From NCBI RefSeq assembly GCF_000336915.1, contig NZ_AOMD01000018.1, positions 47,927 to 111,926 on the forward strand: 64,000 bases of DNA, given 5' to 3'. Source of the stretch: Halococcus saccharolyticus DSM 5350 (GTDB lineage Archaea; Halobacteriota; Halobacteria; Halobacteriales; Halococcaceae). The notes under the pieces were generated by a model. It ran no database searches and was not told the DNA's origin. It saw only the letters and a program-made list of their open reading frames with translations. This document shows positions 17,563-26,426 of the stretch, in pieces. Each line of letters begins with the position of its first letter. The stretch's first letter is position 1. The translations under genes and the position numbers were made by a program.

Positions 17563-18798
17563 CTACGTATCGATCGCCCGGCGACGATCGAGATACGTCG
17601 CCACTGCGTACGCCATCCACGCCTCACACCACCGCATTAGGGTGATTCGCTTGGTGTAGAACCGTTCCTGTCGGAAGTGGAATCGTCCGTTGCCCGCATA
17701 GAGGTTCCCGACGGTCCAGTCGAGGATACGTTCGGCGACCTCGAACGCGCCCGCGCGGCTGAAGACGATGATTCCCTGGGCTGCGGCGTGGATGTCCCGT
17801 GGATGGGCGTTCGACTCGTCCCAGTTCGGCGCGCCATCGGGGGCGAACAGCTCGTCGCGGTAGAAGGCGAGCCCGTCGTCGAGGCTGTCGGCGTACCGAT
17901 CCGAGCCGGTGAGCTCTCGATGGCGGAGCAGCGATTCGATGACGAACCCGTTGTGGTGGTTGTCCATCGAGAGGTGTGACGCCGATGGGGGATCACGATA
18001 CATCCACCCGCCCTCGGGGCGCTGACGCGAGACCACGTAGTCCAGCAGTTTCTCGCCGCGCTCGCGGTGTGTCGGATCGTCGAAGCGATCGGCGAGTTCG
18101 AGCAGCGTCACGCCGCCGAGTGCGACCGCGTTGAGGGTGTAGTGATCCGACGACCACGTCGGGACGTACTTCATCCGCGCGCCCTCCGGGATCTCCTCGT
18201 ATTCGAGGTCCTCGTCGATGAACTTCGCGACCGATTCCACGATTTCGGGATACGCCGCGGCCGAGCCGGCGTCGAGGCCCGCGTCGCTCGCGGCAAGCAG
18301 CGCCCGGACCGCGTACGATGTCGAGACCATGTCGGGGTACTCGGGTAGTCCCTTGATGTCGAGATGCTGGATTTCGTGGCGGTGTGCGCCACAGAAACCG
18401 GCGTAGCCCGGCGTACGGTGTTCGACCAGCCACTCGCAGCACTCGCGCGCCTCCGCCGCATAGTCGACGCCGGTCGTCCGGCGACCGTTCTCGGATTCGA
18501 CTCCACCGCTGAGATCGAGCTGGTCGGCGGTGAGGTTCGCCATGGCGAACAGCGCGGTGCCCTTGTAGTTCCGGCGCTGTTCGACCAGAAAGAGCCGCCG
18601 GACGTTGACCGGTGCTCGCTTGATCGTCTCCTGAACCGCGATGTTGAGCCACTTGTTCTCGACCGGTAGTCCCTGGAGAAGTCGGCTGCTCATCCCGTCG
18701 CCGTAGTCCCAGCCGGTGTACTCGCGCTCGCGTGCGTATCGCAGTGTCTCGCCGAGCAACGCTCCCGCGAGTCCCGTGGGGTCCGTCTCCTGACTCAT
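17563..18798 (-). CDS. Alpha/alpha-toroid protein of unknown activity
   Basis: A 411-residue paralogue of the protein at 12610-13803. Shared blocks are AREREYTGWDYGDGM at about residues 24-38, RNYKGTALFAMA, GGWMYRDPP, MDNHHNGFVIESL, DGLAFYRDELFAPDGAPNW, PRDIHAAAQGI and LMRWCEAWMAYAVATY near the C-terminus. No signal peptide or membrane span is visible, so it is probably cytoplasmic. The repeated hydrophobic-helix layout with conserved His, Asp and aromatic residues suggests a carbohydrate-active toroid, but no activity can be assigned. It lies upstream of, and in the same direction as, the wecB operon, after a 255-bp gap, and follows a secreted surface-protein gene. Function is unknown. Confidence 0.72.
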   Translation of the reverse strand: MSQETDPTGLAGALLGETLRYAREREYTGWDYGDGMSSRLLQGLPVENKWLNIAVQETIKRAPVNVRRLFLVEQRRNYKGTALFAMANLTADQLDLSGGVESENGRRTTGVDYAAEARECCEWLVEHRTPGYAGFCGAHRHEIQHLDIKGLPEYPDMVSTSYAVRALLAASDAGLDAGSAAAYPEIVESVAKFIDEDLEYEEIPEGARMKYVPTWSSDHYTLNAVALGGVTLLELADRFDDPTHRERGEKLLDYVVSRQRPEGGWMYRDPPSASHLSMDNHHNGFVIESLLRHRELTGSDRYADSLDDGLAFYRDELFAPDGAPNWDESNAHPRDIHAAAQGIIVFSRAGAFEVAERILDWTVGNLYAGNGRFHFRQERFYTKRITLMRWCEAWMAYAVATYLDRRRAIDT

Positions 18799-18859
18799 AG
18801 CTCGTCTCTCGACCGCCGTGGAAAAATCGGTCGCGGTTCGTGTCGCGCGACGCGAGTGG

Positions 18860-20341
18860 CTATCGTTTACGGCGCGCGGCGACCAGTGCGGCCGCGAGCA
18901 GCGCGATCACGGCCACCACCGGACCGAAGCCCGGCCCGAACGCCCCGCTGCCGCCGTCACCGCTTTCGTTGCCCGTCGCGTTGCCGGCGCTTCCGTTGTC
19001 GCCGTCCTCGCCGGCAGCGGTCGTCGCCTCGTCTGCGTCCTCGGTTGCTCCGTCTTCGGTGCCGTCCGCCGCATCGGTCTCGGCCGTCGCCTCGCTCGTT
19101 CCGTTCGCCGTCGTGGCGTTCGCCTCAGCGGAGCCGTTCTCCGTTGTGGTGGCTGCGCCACCCGTTCCGGTGACGAAGAAGCTGTCGTCCTGCGCACCGG
19201 TGGTGCTGTCGTTGTCGAGACTCACGACAGAACCGTCGTCGAGCCGAGTGATCGCGTACTGGCCCTCGGCGAACCCAGTCGTCGCGATCACCGATGAGCC
19301 GTTGGCTGCCGTCTCGAACTGGGTCACGACGTCGCCGAGTGAGCCGTTCTCGACCGCTTGAACCTGATAACCCGTGCTCGCCTCACCCTGGTCGAAGTAG
19401 AGCCGTGCGCCCTGACCGTACTCGCTGCCGGCTCCAACTCGGCCGTCGGCGTCGATCGTGGTGACGTACCCGGTCGCGTTCGCGGGAACGCCGTTGTTGG
19501 TCACCACCGCGTCCTCGGCCGGATCGAGGCTCCCGTTGAGCCGCTCGTCTTGGGTGCCGCCGGTAGTCTCGTAGAAGACCACGGCTTCGAGGCGCTGGCT
19601 CTCGTTGACGTTGCCGTTGAGCGCCACGGTGTAGTTCCGTGGAGTGTACTGTGCGATGATCGGCTCGGTGTTGCCGACGAGCTGGCCACGTGAGCCGTTC
19701 TCGGCGACGGTGAACACCCCGATGTAGCCGGCGTTCGGCACGACACCCGACAGCGAGATCGACTGGGTGTCGTTGAACTGGGAGGCGCTCTGGTTCGGGA
19801 ACGACAGCGATGCGGACTCCACCCGGTAGCCGACCGACACGGGACCGTCGGTCGTGCCATCCGGCGTCGTGGTCGACACACCCACCGAGTAGTCACCGTC
19901 GCTGGTCGGCGTGCTCATGTTGGCAACCTCGACGAGGATGCGGTCGCCGGCTCCAACCGGTACTCGCTGGGTGAAGTTGAGCGCGATCGCCCCGTTCGCG
20001 CTTTCGGCTACCTCGAACGCGCCGATCGTCCGCTGGTTGTCCGAACCGACGATCGTCACGCCGACGTCGTCGGTGCTCACGTTCGAGACGCTCCCGTCGA
20101 AGCTGTTGTCTGCCCCGAAGTCGAGGGTCATCGATCCCATGCCGTTCTGGACGACGGCGTCGCTTTGTTGGGTGACGACCGAGACGGGGAACTCCTGAAC
20201 GTTCGTTCCTGGCGAGTGAGGATACGGTGCAGCCGTGTCGGCGTTGAGCGCCGCCGCGGTGGGACCGCCGACCGCAACGGCTGCGACCGCCGATACGACG
20301 ATCACGACCGTCATCAACGCGCTGTGTCCTGCCTTCGTCAT
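18860..20341 (-). CDS. Secreted PGF-CTERM surface glycoprotein
   Basis: A 493-residue protein with an N-terminal signal (hydrophobic TVVIVVSAVAAVAVGG, then AALNADTAAPYP), a beta-rich ectodomain with over ten N-X-S/T sequons, a Thr/Asp/Glu/Ala-rich linker at about 395-460 and the C-terminal signal AFGPGFGPVVAVIALLAAA followed by an Arg/Lys tail. That is the PGF-CTERM tripartite tail processed and lipid-anchored by archaeosortase ArtA in haloarchaea. The ectodomain is paralogous to the protein at 20534-22045, sharing YFDQGEASTGYQ, EGQYAITR and SLDNDSTTG. It is a likely cell-surface protein and glycosylation target beside glycan genes. The promoter region shares an element with its paralogue. 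Confidence 0.88.
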   Translation of the reverse strand: MTKAGHSALMTVVIVVSAVAAVAVGGPTAAALNADTAAPYPHSPGTNVQEFPVSVVTQQSDAVVQNGMGSMTLDFGADNSFDGSVSNVSTDDVGVTIVGSDNQRTIGAFEVAESANGAIALNFTQRVPVGAGDRILVEVANMSTPTSDGDYSVGVSTTTPDGTTDGPVSVGYRVESASLSFPNQSASQFNDTQSISLSGVVPNAGYIGVFTVAENGSRGQLVGNTEPIIAQYTPRNYTVALNGNVNESQRLEAVVFYETTGGTQDERLNGSLDPAEDAVVTNNGVPANATGYVTTIDADGRVGAGSEYGQGARLYFDQGEASTGYQVQAVENGSLGDVVTQFETAANGSSVIATTGFAEGQYAITRLDDGSVVSLDNDSTTGAQDDSFFVTGTGGAATTTENGSAEANATTANGTSEATAETDAADGTEDGATEDADEATTAAGEDGDNGSAGNATGNESGDGGSGAFGPGFGPVVAVIALLAAALVAARRKR

Positions 20342-20449
20342 GGATGAGTGATGAGATGGATCATTGTGAGCTATCTGTGTCTCCCGGCGTCGCCTGTCTC
20401 GCTCGAGACGAGCGCTGGGAGGTCGTCGGCGGGGACCTCTCGCGTCGAG

Positions 20450-20474
20450 GGCTTTGTTATCCCCACCATACTCG
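20450..20474 (-). promoter_or_regulatory. Conserved upstream element of PGF-CTERM gene (copy 1)
   Basis: Read towards the gene, the element is CGAGTATG, six bases, then ATAACAAAGCC, ending 109 nt before the ATG at 20341. The same two blocks with the same 6-nt gap occur upstream of the paralogue at 22147-22171. It could be a core promoter giving a transcript with a leader of roughly 80 nt, or a regulator site. The function is inferred from conservation and position only. Confidence 0.5.
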
Positions 20475-20533
20475 TTTCCTTGATGCGAAACGTGACGAAA
20501 AATAGGTTCCGGTTCGGGTGACGGGAGCGTGTG

Positions 20534-22045
20534 TCAGCGCCGCCGAGTCGCGAGTAACGCAGCAGCGAGCACTGCAACCACCGCGGCGATCGCAGTGAAG
20601 CCCGGTCCGCCTTCCTCGGTCGCTTGGCCGCTACCGTTCGTTTCGCCGGCGTCGGTCTGGGCGGCGGTCGCATTCGTCTCCTCCGTCGCCGCTGCCGTCG
20701 TGGTCGCCGCCGCTGTCGACGTTTCGACCGTCGTTTCGGTCGCGTTCTCTCCGTCGGGATCTCCCGTCGCATTGGCGCTTTCGGTCGTCGTGTTGGCGGT
20801 TTCCGTGGCCGTTGCGTTCGTGGTTCCGTTGGCGCTTGCGTTCGTTCCGTTGGCAGGGCCAGCCTGCTGGCCGGTGACGAGGAAGCTGTCGTCACCCGGA
20901 CCGGTCGTACTGTCGTTGTCGAGACTCACGAGAGAGCCATCGTCGACGCGAGTGATCGCGTACTGGCCTTCGTCGAGTGCCGTGGTGTCGACGATCGCGG
21001 TGCCGTTCGCGGCGGTCTGGAACTGGGTCGCCGACGGGCCGATCTCGCCGCCTTCGATCCGGCTGATCTGATAGCCCGTGCTCGCCTCACCCTGGTCGAA
21101 GTAGAGTCGCTCGCCCTGGTCGTACTCGCCGCCGGCCTGGAGCCGCCCGTCGACGTCGAGCGTCGAGATCGACGCCGTCGCGTTCAGGAGTTCACCGTCG
21201 ACCACGAGTGGGTCGTCCTCTTCGGGGTCGAATGTCTGGTTCTGACGAATACTGACGGACAGTCCCGTTGATTCGGTGTACGCGACCGCGGTGAGGTCTT
21301 GGCTCGACGAGATTTCCCCACTCACGTCGATGGTGTAGTTCGCCGGTTGCGGGCTGGTCGAGATGTCGGTCGTGCCGACAAGTCGACCCTGGGAGCCGTC
21401 GTCAGTCGTGGTGAACACCCCGACGTATCCTCCACCCGGGATCGACGCCGTGAGGTTGAGCTGCTGACTCTCGCTGAACTGCGAGAGGTCCTGATCGGGG
21501 AAGGAGAGTTCGGGCTGGCTCACCGTGTACGAGACCGACGCCGGCCCGTCAGTTTCGCCGTCGGGCGTCGTGACGGTTCCCTCGATGGAGTAGGTGCCCG
21601 GCTCGCTCGGCGTCGTGAAGTTGCGGAACTTGACCGCGACCTCCGCACCCGCACCCGCCCCGGAACCGAGCTGAGGCTGGATGGTTCGCGGGAGCGTGAT
21701 TTCGAGCTGGCTGCCGTCCTCGCTCGACGAGACGTTGACGTTCTCGATCTGGAACAGCGTGCCGCCGCGGATCGCGACCTCGACGTCCTCGTTGGTCACG
21801 TTCGCGACACTGGCCTCGCTGCCGACGTCGAGCGTGATCGTCTCGATCCCGTTTTCGGCGGCGGCGTCATCCGGCTTGACCGCGTACAGCGCCGTTCCGA
21901 GTGTGCTCGTCCCCGGTGTTAGCGGGTACGTCGACGCTGCGTTCCCCTCGTAGGCGGCCGCGGAGCCGCCGAGGAGAGCGACGCCACCAACCGCCGATAC
22001 CACTACCACCGCGACGACTGCTACAGTAGTAAATTTCCGTATCAT
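20534..22045 (-). CDS. Secreted CTERM-type surface glycoprotein, paralogue of preceding gene
   Basis: A 503-residue protein from the ATG at 22043-22045 (MIRKFTTVAVVAVVVVSAVG), which starts a clean signal peptide ending near GGSAAAYEG. The ectodomain has many N-X-S/T sequons and shares TTPDGETDGPASVSYTV, LYFDQGEASTGYQ, EGQYAITR and SLDNDSTTG with the neighbour at 18860. A long Thr/Asn/Glu/Ala-rich stretch leads to EEGGPGFTAIAAVVAVLAAA and an Arg tail, a shorter PGF-CTERM variant (GGPGF without a preceding FGPGF). It is probably anchored by archaeosortase and heavily glycosylated. The two genes look like a tandem duplication that has diverged. Confidence 0.86.
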   Translation of the reverse strand: MIRKFTTVAVVAVVVVSAVGGVALLGGSAAAYEGNAASTYPLTPGTSTLGTALYAVKPDDAAAENGIETITLDVGSEASVANVTNEDVEVAIRGGTLFQIENVNVSSSEDGSQLEITLPRTIQPQLGSGAGAGAEVAVKFRNFTTPSEPGTYSIEGTVTTPDGETDGPASVSYTVSQPELSFPDQDLSQFSESQQLNLTASIPGGGYVGVFTTTDDGSQGRLVGTTDISTSPQPANYTIDVSGEISSSQDLTAVAYTESTGLSVSIRQNQTFDPEEDDPLVVDGELLNATASISTLDVDGRLQAGGEYDQGERLYFDQGEASTGYQISRIEGGEIGPSATQFQTAANGTAIVDTTALDEGQYAITRVDDGSLVSLDNDSTTGPGDDSFLVTGQQAGPANGTNASANGTTNATATETANTTTESANATGDPDGENATETTVETSTAAATTTAAATEETNATAAQTDAGETNGSGQATEEGGPGFTAIAAVVAVLAAALLATRRR

Positions 22046-22146
22046 GCGTTCGTGTCGGTTACAGACTCGTTTCGTCGCCAAACCGCTCGTCCCGAACGGG
22101 CCGTGGTTGCGACGAAACCGTCCTTTCGGAACCCTCTCCGTAGAGC

Positions 22147-22171
22147 GGCTTTGTTATTCTTCGCATACTCG
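22147..22171 (-). promoter_or_regulatory. Conserved upstream element of PGF-CTERM gene (copy 2)
   Basis: Read towards the gene at 22045 this is CGAGTATG, six bases, ATAACAAAGCC, ending 102 nt before the ATG. It matches the element upstream of the paralogous gene (20450-20474). The core ATAACAAAGC also occurs at 17468-17477, upstream of wecB. Promoter or operator function is inferred. Confidence 0.5.
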
Positions 22172-22335
22172 GACGTGGCGTCCCGAAGGCTGGTCGCCGA
22201 TCGATCCCTCCCCACGAATCCCACCTGCTCCTCGACACTGCGCGCGTCACCGACTTCGTCCTCGGTCCGGATCGTCGTCCCGAACCGGACCGGTGTGTTT
22301 ACCAGGGACGAGTTCGTTCGCGTCGGCAGGGACAC

Positions 22336-23451
22336 ATGAGATATCTGTTTTTTACGAACACTCCTGCTCACGTTCATCTGTATAAATACGCTGCGGCGGA
22401 ACTCGACGACCGAGGCCACGACGTTCTCGTGCTCGCCCGGGACTACGGCTGTACGACGGAACTGCTCGAGTACCACGGGCTTCCCTACCGGTGTTACGGC
22501 CACCTCGAAACCACGAAGTGGTCGCTGGTGCGCCAGCTCCCGCGCCACTACTACTCGATTCTCCGATACACCCGGCAGTACGATCCCGATCGGATCTTCG
22601 GGATGGGCGCGTACGCCGCCCACGCCGGGGCGATCTCGCGCACGCCGGTCACGCTGATCCTCGACTCCGAGCCAACCTCGCTGGACCACGCCGTCTCGCG
22701 GCCCTTCGCCGCGAGTATCCTCACCCCACACGCCTTCGGGAAGGATCTCGGCCCCAAACACTACCGTTTTCGGGGGTTCAAGGAGTCGGCGTACCTCCAC
22801 CCGGACGTCTTCTCGCCCCGTGACGACATCCGCGATAAGCTCGGCGTCGGGCCGGACGAGAAATACGTCATCTGTCGGTTCAACGCGTTCGGCTCGCATC
22901 ACGACGTCAACCACTCCGGGATCAGTCCCCCCGAACGTCGTGAACTCGTCGAACAGCTCGCCGAGCGTGCCACCGTGTTCGTCTCCGACGAGAGCGACGC
23001 GATGGCGTTCGACGCACTCGACGCACGGCCGTTCGATCTCCATCCGGGACTCCTCCACGACGCACTCGCCGAGGCCCATCTCCTCGTGGCCGACACCCAG
23101 ACGATGGTGACCGAGGCCGCGTTGCTCGGAACGCCGGCGATCCGGTCGAACTCCTTCGTCGGCGACTCGGACATGGGCAACTTCATCGAACTCGAACGCG
23201 AGGGACTGATCTACAACATCGGCGCGTTCGAACCCGCGCTCGAACGCGCGTGCTCGCTGCTCGACGACGCGTCGATACCCGCGGAGTGGGCGGCGAAACG
23301 CGACGACTACATCGAGAGAACTGTCAACCTCACAGAGGTGATTGTCGATCTCGCGACGAACGCCGACGGGCCCGGCAGCGTCACGGGACTCTCGCAGGGT
23401 GAACTGTCGGCTCGTCCACCCCGAGACGCGCCCGTGTCCGCCGACCGCTGA
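22336..23451 (+). CDS. DUF354 family protein, predicted GT-B-like transferase
   Basis: A 371-residue protein starting MRYLFFTNTPAHVHLYKYA, typical of DUF354. Other blocks are GHDVLVLARDYGCT, YGHLETTKW, DRIFGMGAYAAHAGAIS, LILDSEPTSLDH, VICRFNAFGSHHDVNHSG and, near residue 250, HLLVADTQTMVTEAALLGTPAIRS, which matches the C-terminal nucleotide-binding region of GT-B and 2-epimerase folds. It is a second, divergent DUF354 protein besides that at 13800. It stands alone, divergent from the surface-protein gene at 22045. The first 60 bases are AT-rich compared with the rest. A cytoplasmic sugar-related role is likely but unproved. Confidence 0.8.
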   Translation: MRYLFFTNTPAHVHLYKYAAAELDDRGHDVLVLARDYGCTTELLEYHGLPYRCYGHLETTKWSLVRQLPRHYYSILRYTRQYDPDRIFGMGAYAAHAGAISRTPVTLILDSEPTSLDHAVSRPFAASILTPHAFGKDLGPKHYRFRGFKESAYLHPDVFSPRDDIRDKLGVGPDEKYVICRFNAFGSHHDVNHSGISPPERRELVEQLAERATVFVSDESDAMAFDALDARPFDLHPGLLHDALAEAHLLVADTQTMVTEAALLGTPAIRSNSFVGDSDMGNFIELEREGLIYNIGAFEPALERACSLLDDASIPAEWAAKRDDYIERTVNLTEVIVDLATNADGPGSVTGLSQGELSARPPRDAPVSADR

Positions 23452-23509
23452 GTCGGGCGACACTCGATTTGCCGACGATCCTGGCCGAACTCGTCGACCC
23501 CTATTTTCG

Positions 23510-24754
23510 TCATTCAGCGTACGAGAGCGCAACGACGCGGCCGTCGCCATAGATGGCGTACACCTCGGCAGCTCCGTCACCGTCGGTGTCGGCGACCGTC
23601 GGATGAACGTAGATCGGCACGCCCCGTTCGTAGGACGCCAGGACGTCGCCCGATCGTGGGTCGACGACCGAGACGACCCCGTCGTTCGTCGCGGCGACCA
23701 GCTCCGGGTCCGTGTCGTTATCGATGTCTCCCATGACCGGCGGGGGCATCATCTGTACTGATTCGGTCGTCAGCGTCGTCGTCCACTCGGTGCTCCCGTC
23801 ACTCGCGTTGAGGCTCCTGAGCTTGCCGTCCTTGGCAACCGCGTACACTTCGGGGTCGCCGTCACCATCGCCGTCTCCGAGCGTGTGAACTGCCGCGAAC
23901 TCGCCGAAATCACGCTGCCACTGTACCGCACCGCGCTCCCCGTCGATCGCCGTGACTCGCCCGTCGACGGTGGCCGTCACGATCTCTGTCGCCCGATCGT
24001 CGTCGGCCTGTCCGGTCGTCATCCACGTGATCGATGATTCGAACGGCCGCGTTCGGTTCCACGCCGTCGTCCCATCGTGCTCGAACAACACGAGCTGCCC
24101 GCTGCTGGTTCCGACGACGATCTCTCTCCGATTATCCGCATCGAAGTCCTCGACTGTCGGCTGCCCCCACGTGTACGAAGAGAGGGTCTCCGTCCAGACG
24201 GCCGTTCCGTTCGGTCGGAGCACGAAGACGGTTCCCTGCACGTCGACCACGACGAGCTCGTTCGTTTCCTTGCCGGTCAGATCGGCGACAACGGGTTGTG
24301 TGTAGCCGTAGTCGGTGAGGTCGTACTGGAAGACCTGCTCGCCTGTTCGTGGCCGATACGCGGCGACTTCCTGCTCGGTCGAGGTTGCGATGACTTCCTT
24401 CGTGTCGTCACCGACGAAATCCGCGAACGTCGGGTCGGCGACCGCGTGAATCGTACAGTTCGCCGACGGGATCGGCTCCTGCCAGCGTGACGACCCATCG
24501 GAAGCGTTCTGTGCGACCAACGCACACTGGTCGGTTCCGAACTCGCCGCTGACCGGGGCGAAAACCAGGCTGGAGCCGCCGACCCGTCCGACAGCCGGTG
24601 CGTGATGGTTGGACTGCGTGGCACTGGTGGTGTTGCTCACCCACCGCTCGGTGAGCGTCCCGCCGGAATCGGCGACGGTGCTGAAACCGAACACGGCCGT
24701 CCCGGCGAGCGCCACGACGACGACCACCGCCGCCAGCGCGGTCCGCAACTGCAT
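23510..24754 (-). CDS. Secreted FG-GAP/PQQ-like beta-propeller protein
   Basis: A 414-residue protein. The ATG at 24752-24754 starts a clean signal or anchor (MQLRTALAAVVVVVALAGTA); the longer frame to 25531 is shadow. The body is about six to seven beta-propeller blades, each with an Asp-rich turn of the type DxDxDxxxE (EDFDADNRREIVVG, GDGDGDGDPEVYAV, GDIDNDTDPELVAA, ADTDGDGAAEVYAI) and a Trp-bearing strand (GTTAWNRT, GAVQWQRD, GSTEWTTT). That is the FG-GAP/VCBS calcium-loop pattern mixed with a PQQ-like propeller. It is likely extracytoplasmic, with a binding or scaffold role. Its 3' end is 58 bp from the convergent DUF354 gene. No enzyme activity is suggested. Confidence 0.8.
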   Translation of the reverse strand: MQLRTALAAVVVVVALAGTAVFGFSTVADSGGTLTERWVSNTTSATQSNHHAPAVGRVGGSSLVFAPVSGEFGTDQCALVAQNASDGSSRWQEPIPSANCTIHAVADPTFADFVGDDTKEVIATSTEQEVAAYRPRTGEQVFQYDLTDYGYTQPVVADLTGKETNELVVVDVQGTVFVLRPNGTAVWTETLSSYTWGQPTVEDFDADNRREIVVGTSSGQLVLFEHDGTTAWNRTRPFESSITWMTTGQADDDRATEIVTATVDGRVTAIDGERGAVQWQRDFGEFAAVHTLGDGDGDGDPEVYAVAKDGKLRSLNASDGSTEWTTTLTTESVQMMPPPVMGDIDNDTDPELVAATNDGVVSVVDPRSGDVLASYERGVPIYVHPTVADTDGDGAAEVYAIYGDGRVVALSYAE

Positions 24755-24868
24755 ACTCGCGGTATCACACACTCGGGAATAAGGTCTCGCGTCGCTTCGG
24801 CGGATTCGAGAATCGTACCAGATCGGCGTATCAGTAGGTTCTTTGGGGCTCTCCGGTGTGATTCGGTA

Positions 24869-26251
24869 ATGAAGTGGCGTCGGCCGATCGTCACCGTCTG
24901 GCTCGCACTCGTCGGCGTCGTCGGTGTCGCGAGCGGCCACCAAGTCGCGAACTCGCGGTTCGCCGCACCGATCCCCCTGACCTTTCTGTTCGGTGGCGCG
25001 GGCGTCACGGTCGCCGCGACAGCGCTCTGGCTCGGTGTGACGGCCGAGACCGCTCCGAGGGCGCGAGCGTGGCGGTCTCGCTTCCGAATCTCGGCTGGAG
25101 TCGCGTCCGGTCTCCGCTACGGCGCGCGAGCCGTCTTTTTCGCTGGTTTTCTCGTCGCGATACTCCACGGTCTCCTCGGCCCGCAGGTCGACGCTGAGAA
25201 CTTCGCCACGGTGTTCACGTGGGCGGTCTGGCTCAAGGGCGTCGGCCTCCTCTCGATCCTCGTCGGCAGCCCGTGGCGAGTGCTGTCGCCGTGGCGCACG
25301 CTCTACGATGGACTGGTGCGACTGGAGGGCCGCGAGATCGCCGCCGTCGGTGCGTACCCGTCGTGGCTCGGCCACTGGCCCGCCTTCTTCGGATTCGTCG
25401 TCGGCATCGCGATCGTCGAGAACCTGACGGTGATCCCCCGCTCGCCGGCCGCGACCGCGGTCATCGTCGCCGGCTACGCTGCGGCGATGGTTCTCGGCGG
25501 CGTGGCGTTCGGGGACGACTGGTTCCGCCACGCCGATGCGCTATCGGTGCTCTATCGGTTGTTCGGTCGCGTCGCACCGGTGGGATTCGTCGAAACGGAT
25601 GGTGGATATCGCATCACGCTTCGTCCACCGTGGGCGGGCTGTACGCAGCGCGTTCGCGACGTCGCCCTGGTTGCGTTCGTCGTCGCCACGGTCTACACGG
25701 TGAGCTTCGACGGCTTCACGGGCACGGCGACGTATCAAACAGTATTATTCGATCTCAGGGACGTGCTCGCCAGCGGTCCGGCGACCAGCGTGCTCGTCTA
25801 TGCGGTCGGACTGTGTGGGTTCGTCGCGGCGTTCATCGCCGTCAGCACGATGATGGCATCCGTGGCCGACGAGAGCGGGGCGTGGCGCGAGACGGCGCTC
25901 GCGTTCGCGCCGACGGTGCTCCCGATCGCCGCCGCCTACGAGGTCGCACACAACTATCCGTTCGTAATCGAGAACGTCGGGCGACTCGCGGCCATCGGGT
26001 GGTCGATCACCGTCTCGCCGATCGATCCGATCGAGCCGCTCGGCTGGCTGACGCTCCTGGCGTTCTGGGGATCGCAGGTCCTCCTCATCATCGTGGGCCA
26101 CGTCATCGCCGTGGTGGCTGCCCACCACGTGGCGATCGAGCGCTACGGGACGCTCTCCCGGGCGCGACGAACCCATCTCCCGCTCGTGGTGTTGATGGTC
26201 GGGTACACGGTGCTGTCGCTCTGGATCATCTCCCGACCCGTCGTCGCCTGA
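24869..26251 (+). CDS. Polytopic membrane protein of unknown function
   Basis: A 460-residue protein from the ATG at 24869, with about ten to twelve hydrophobic segments. The upstream open frame is shadow. Distinct blocks are LLSILVGSPWRVLSPWRTLYDG near residues 128-149, PSWLGHWPAFFGFV, FGDDWFRHADALSVLYRLFGR, RPPWAGC and EVAHNYPFVIEN. Charged and His residues within predicted helices (HQVANSRF, HNYPF, GHVIAVVAAHHVA) could bind a metal. From memory, similar actinobacterial membrane proteins have been labelled fenitrothion hydrolase; I cannot verify this and do not adopt the name. It is at the start of the metal/redox cluster running to 33.1 kb. It is divergent from the beta-propeller gene. Confidence 0.72.
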   Translation: MKWRRPIVTVWLALVGVVGVASGHQVANSRFAAPIPLTFLFGGAGVTVAATALWLGVTAETAPRARAWRSRFRISAGVASGLRYGARAVFFAGFLVAILHGLLGPQVDAENFATVFTWAVWLKGVGLLSILVGSPWRVLSPWRTLYDGLVRLEGREIAAVGAYPSWLGHWPAFFGFVVGIAIVENLTVIPRSPAATAVIVAGYAAAMVLGGVAFGDDWFRHADALSVLYRLFGRVAPVGFVETDGGYRITLRPPWAGCTQRVRDVALVAFVVATVYTVSFDGFTGTATYQTVLFDLRDVLASGPATSVLVYAVGLCGFVAAFIAVSTMMASVADESGAWRETALAFAPTVLPIAAAYEVAHNYPFVIENVGRLAAIGWSITVSPIDPIEPLGWLTLLAFWGSQVLLIIVGHVIAVVAAHHVAIERYGTLSRARRTHLPLVVLMVGYTVLSLWIISRPVVA

Positions 26252-26426
26252 CAGCGGCGTGCCGTCGGGATTCGCCGATCGCACCACAACCGTTATTCGC
26301 GCGTCCCGACGATTCTGATATCAGTCGATCGTCGGCAGCCATTCGAGACGAACATTGCTCGCCGCCGTCGCGGATCGGCGCTCGATCCGTCGTCTCGGGT
26401 GCACCGCGATCGCTTCCACGAAACAG

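Noticed and set aside
24869..26251. Naming the membrane protein a fenitrothion hydrolase
   Set aside because: The likeness is from memory and no hydrolase motif is visible; the neighbours suggest metal handling instead.
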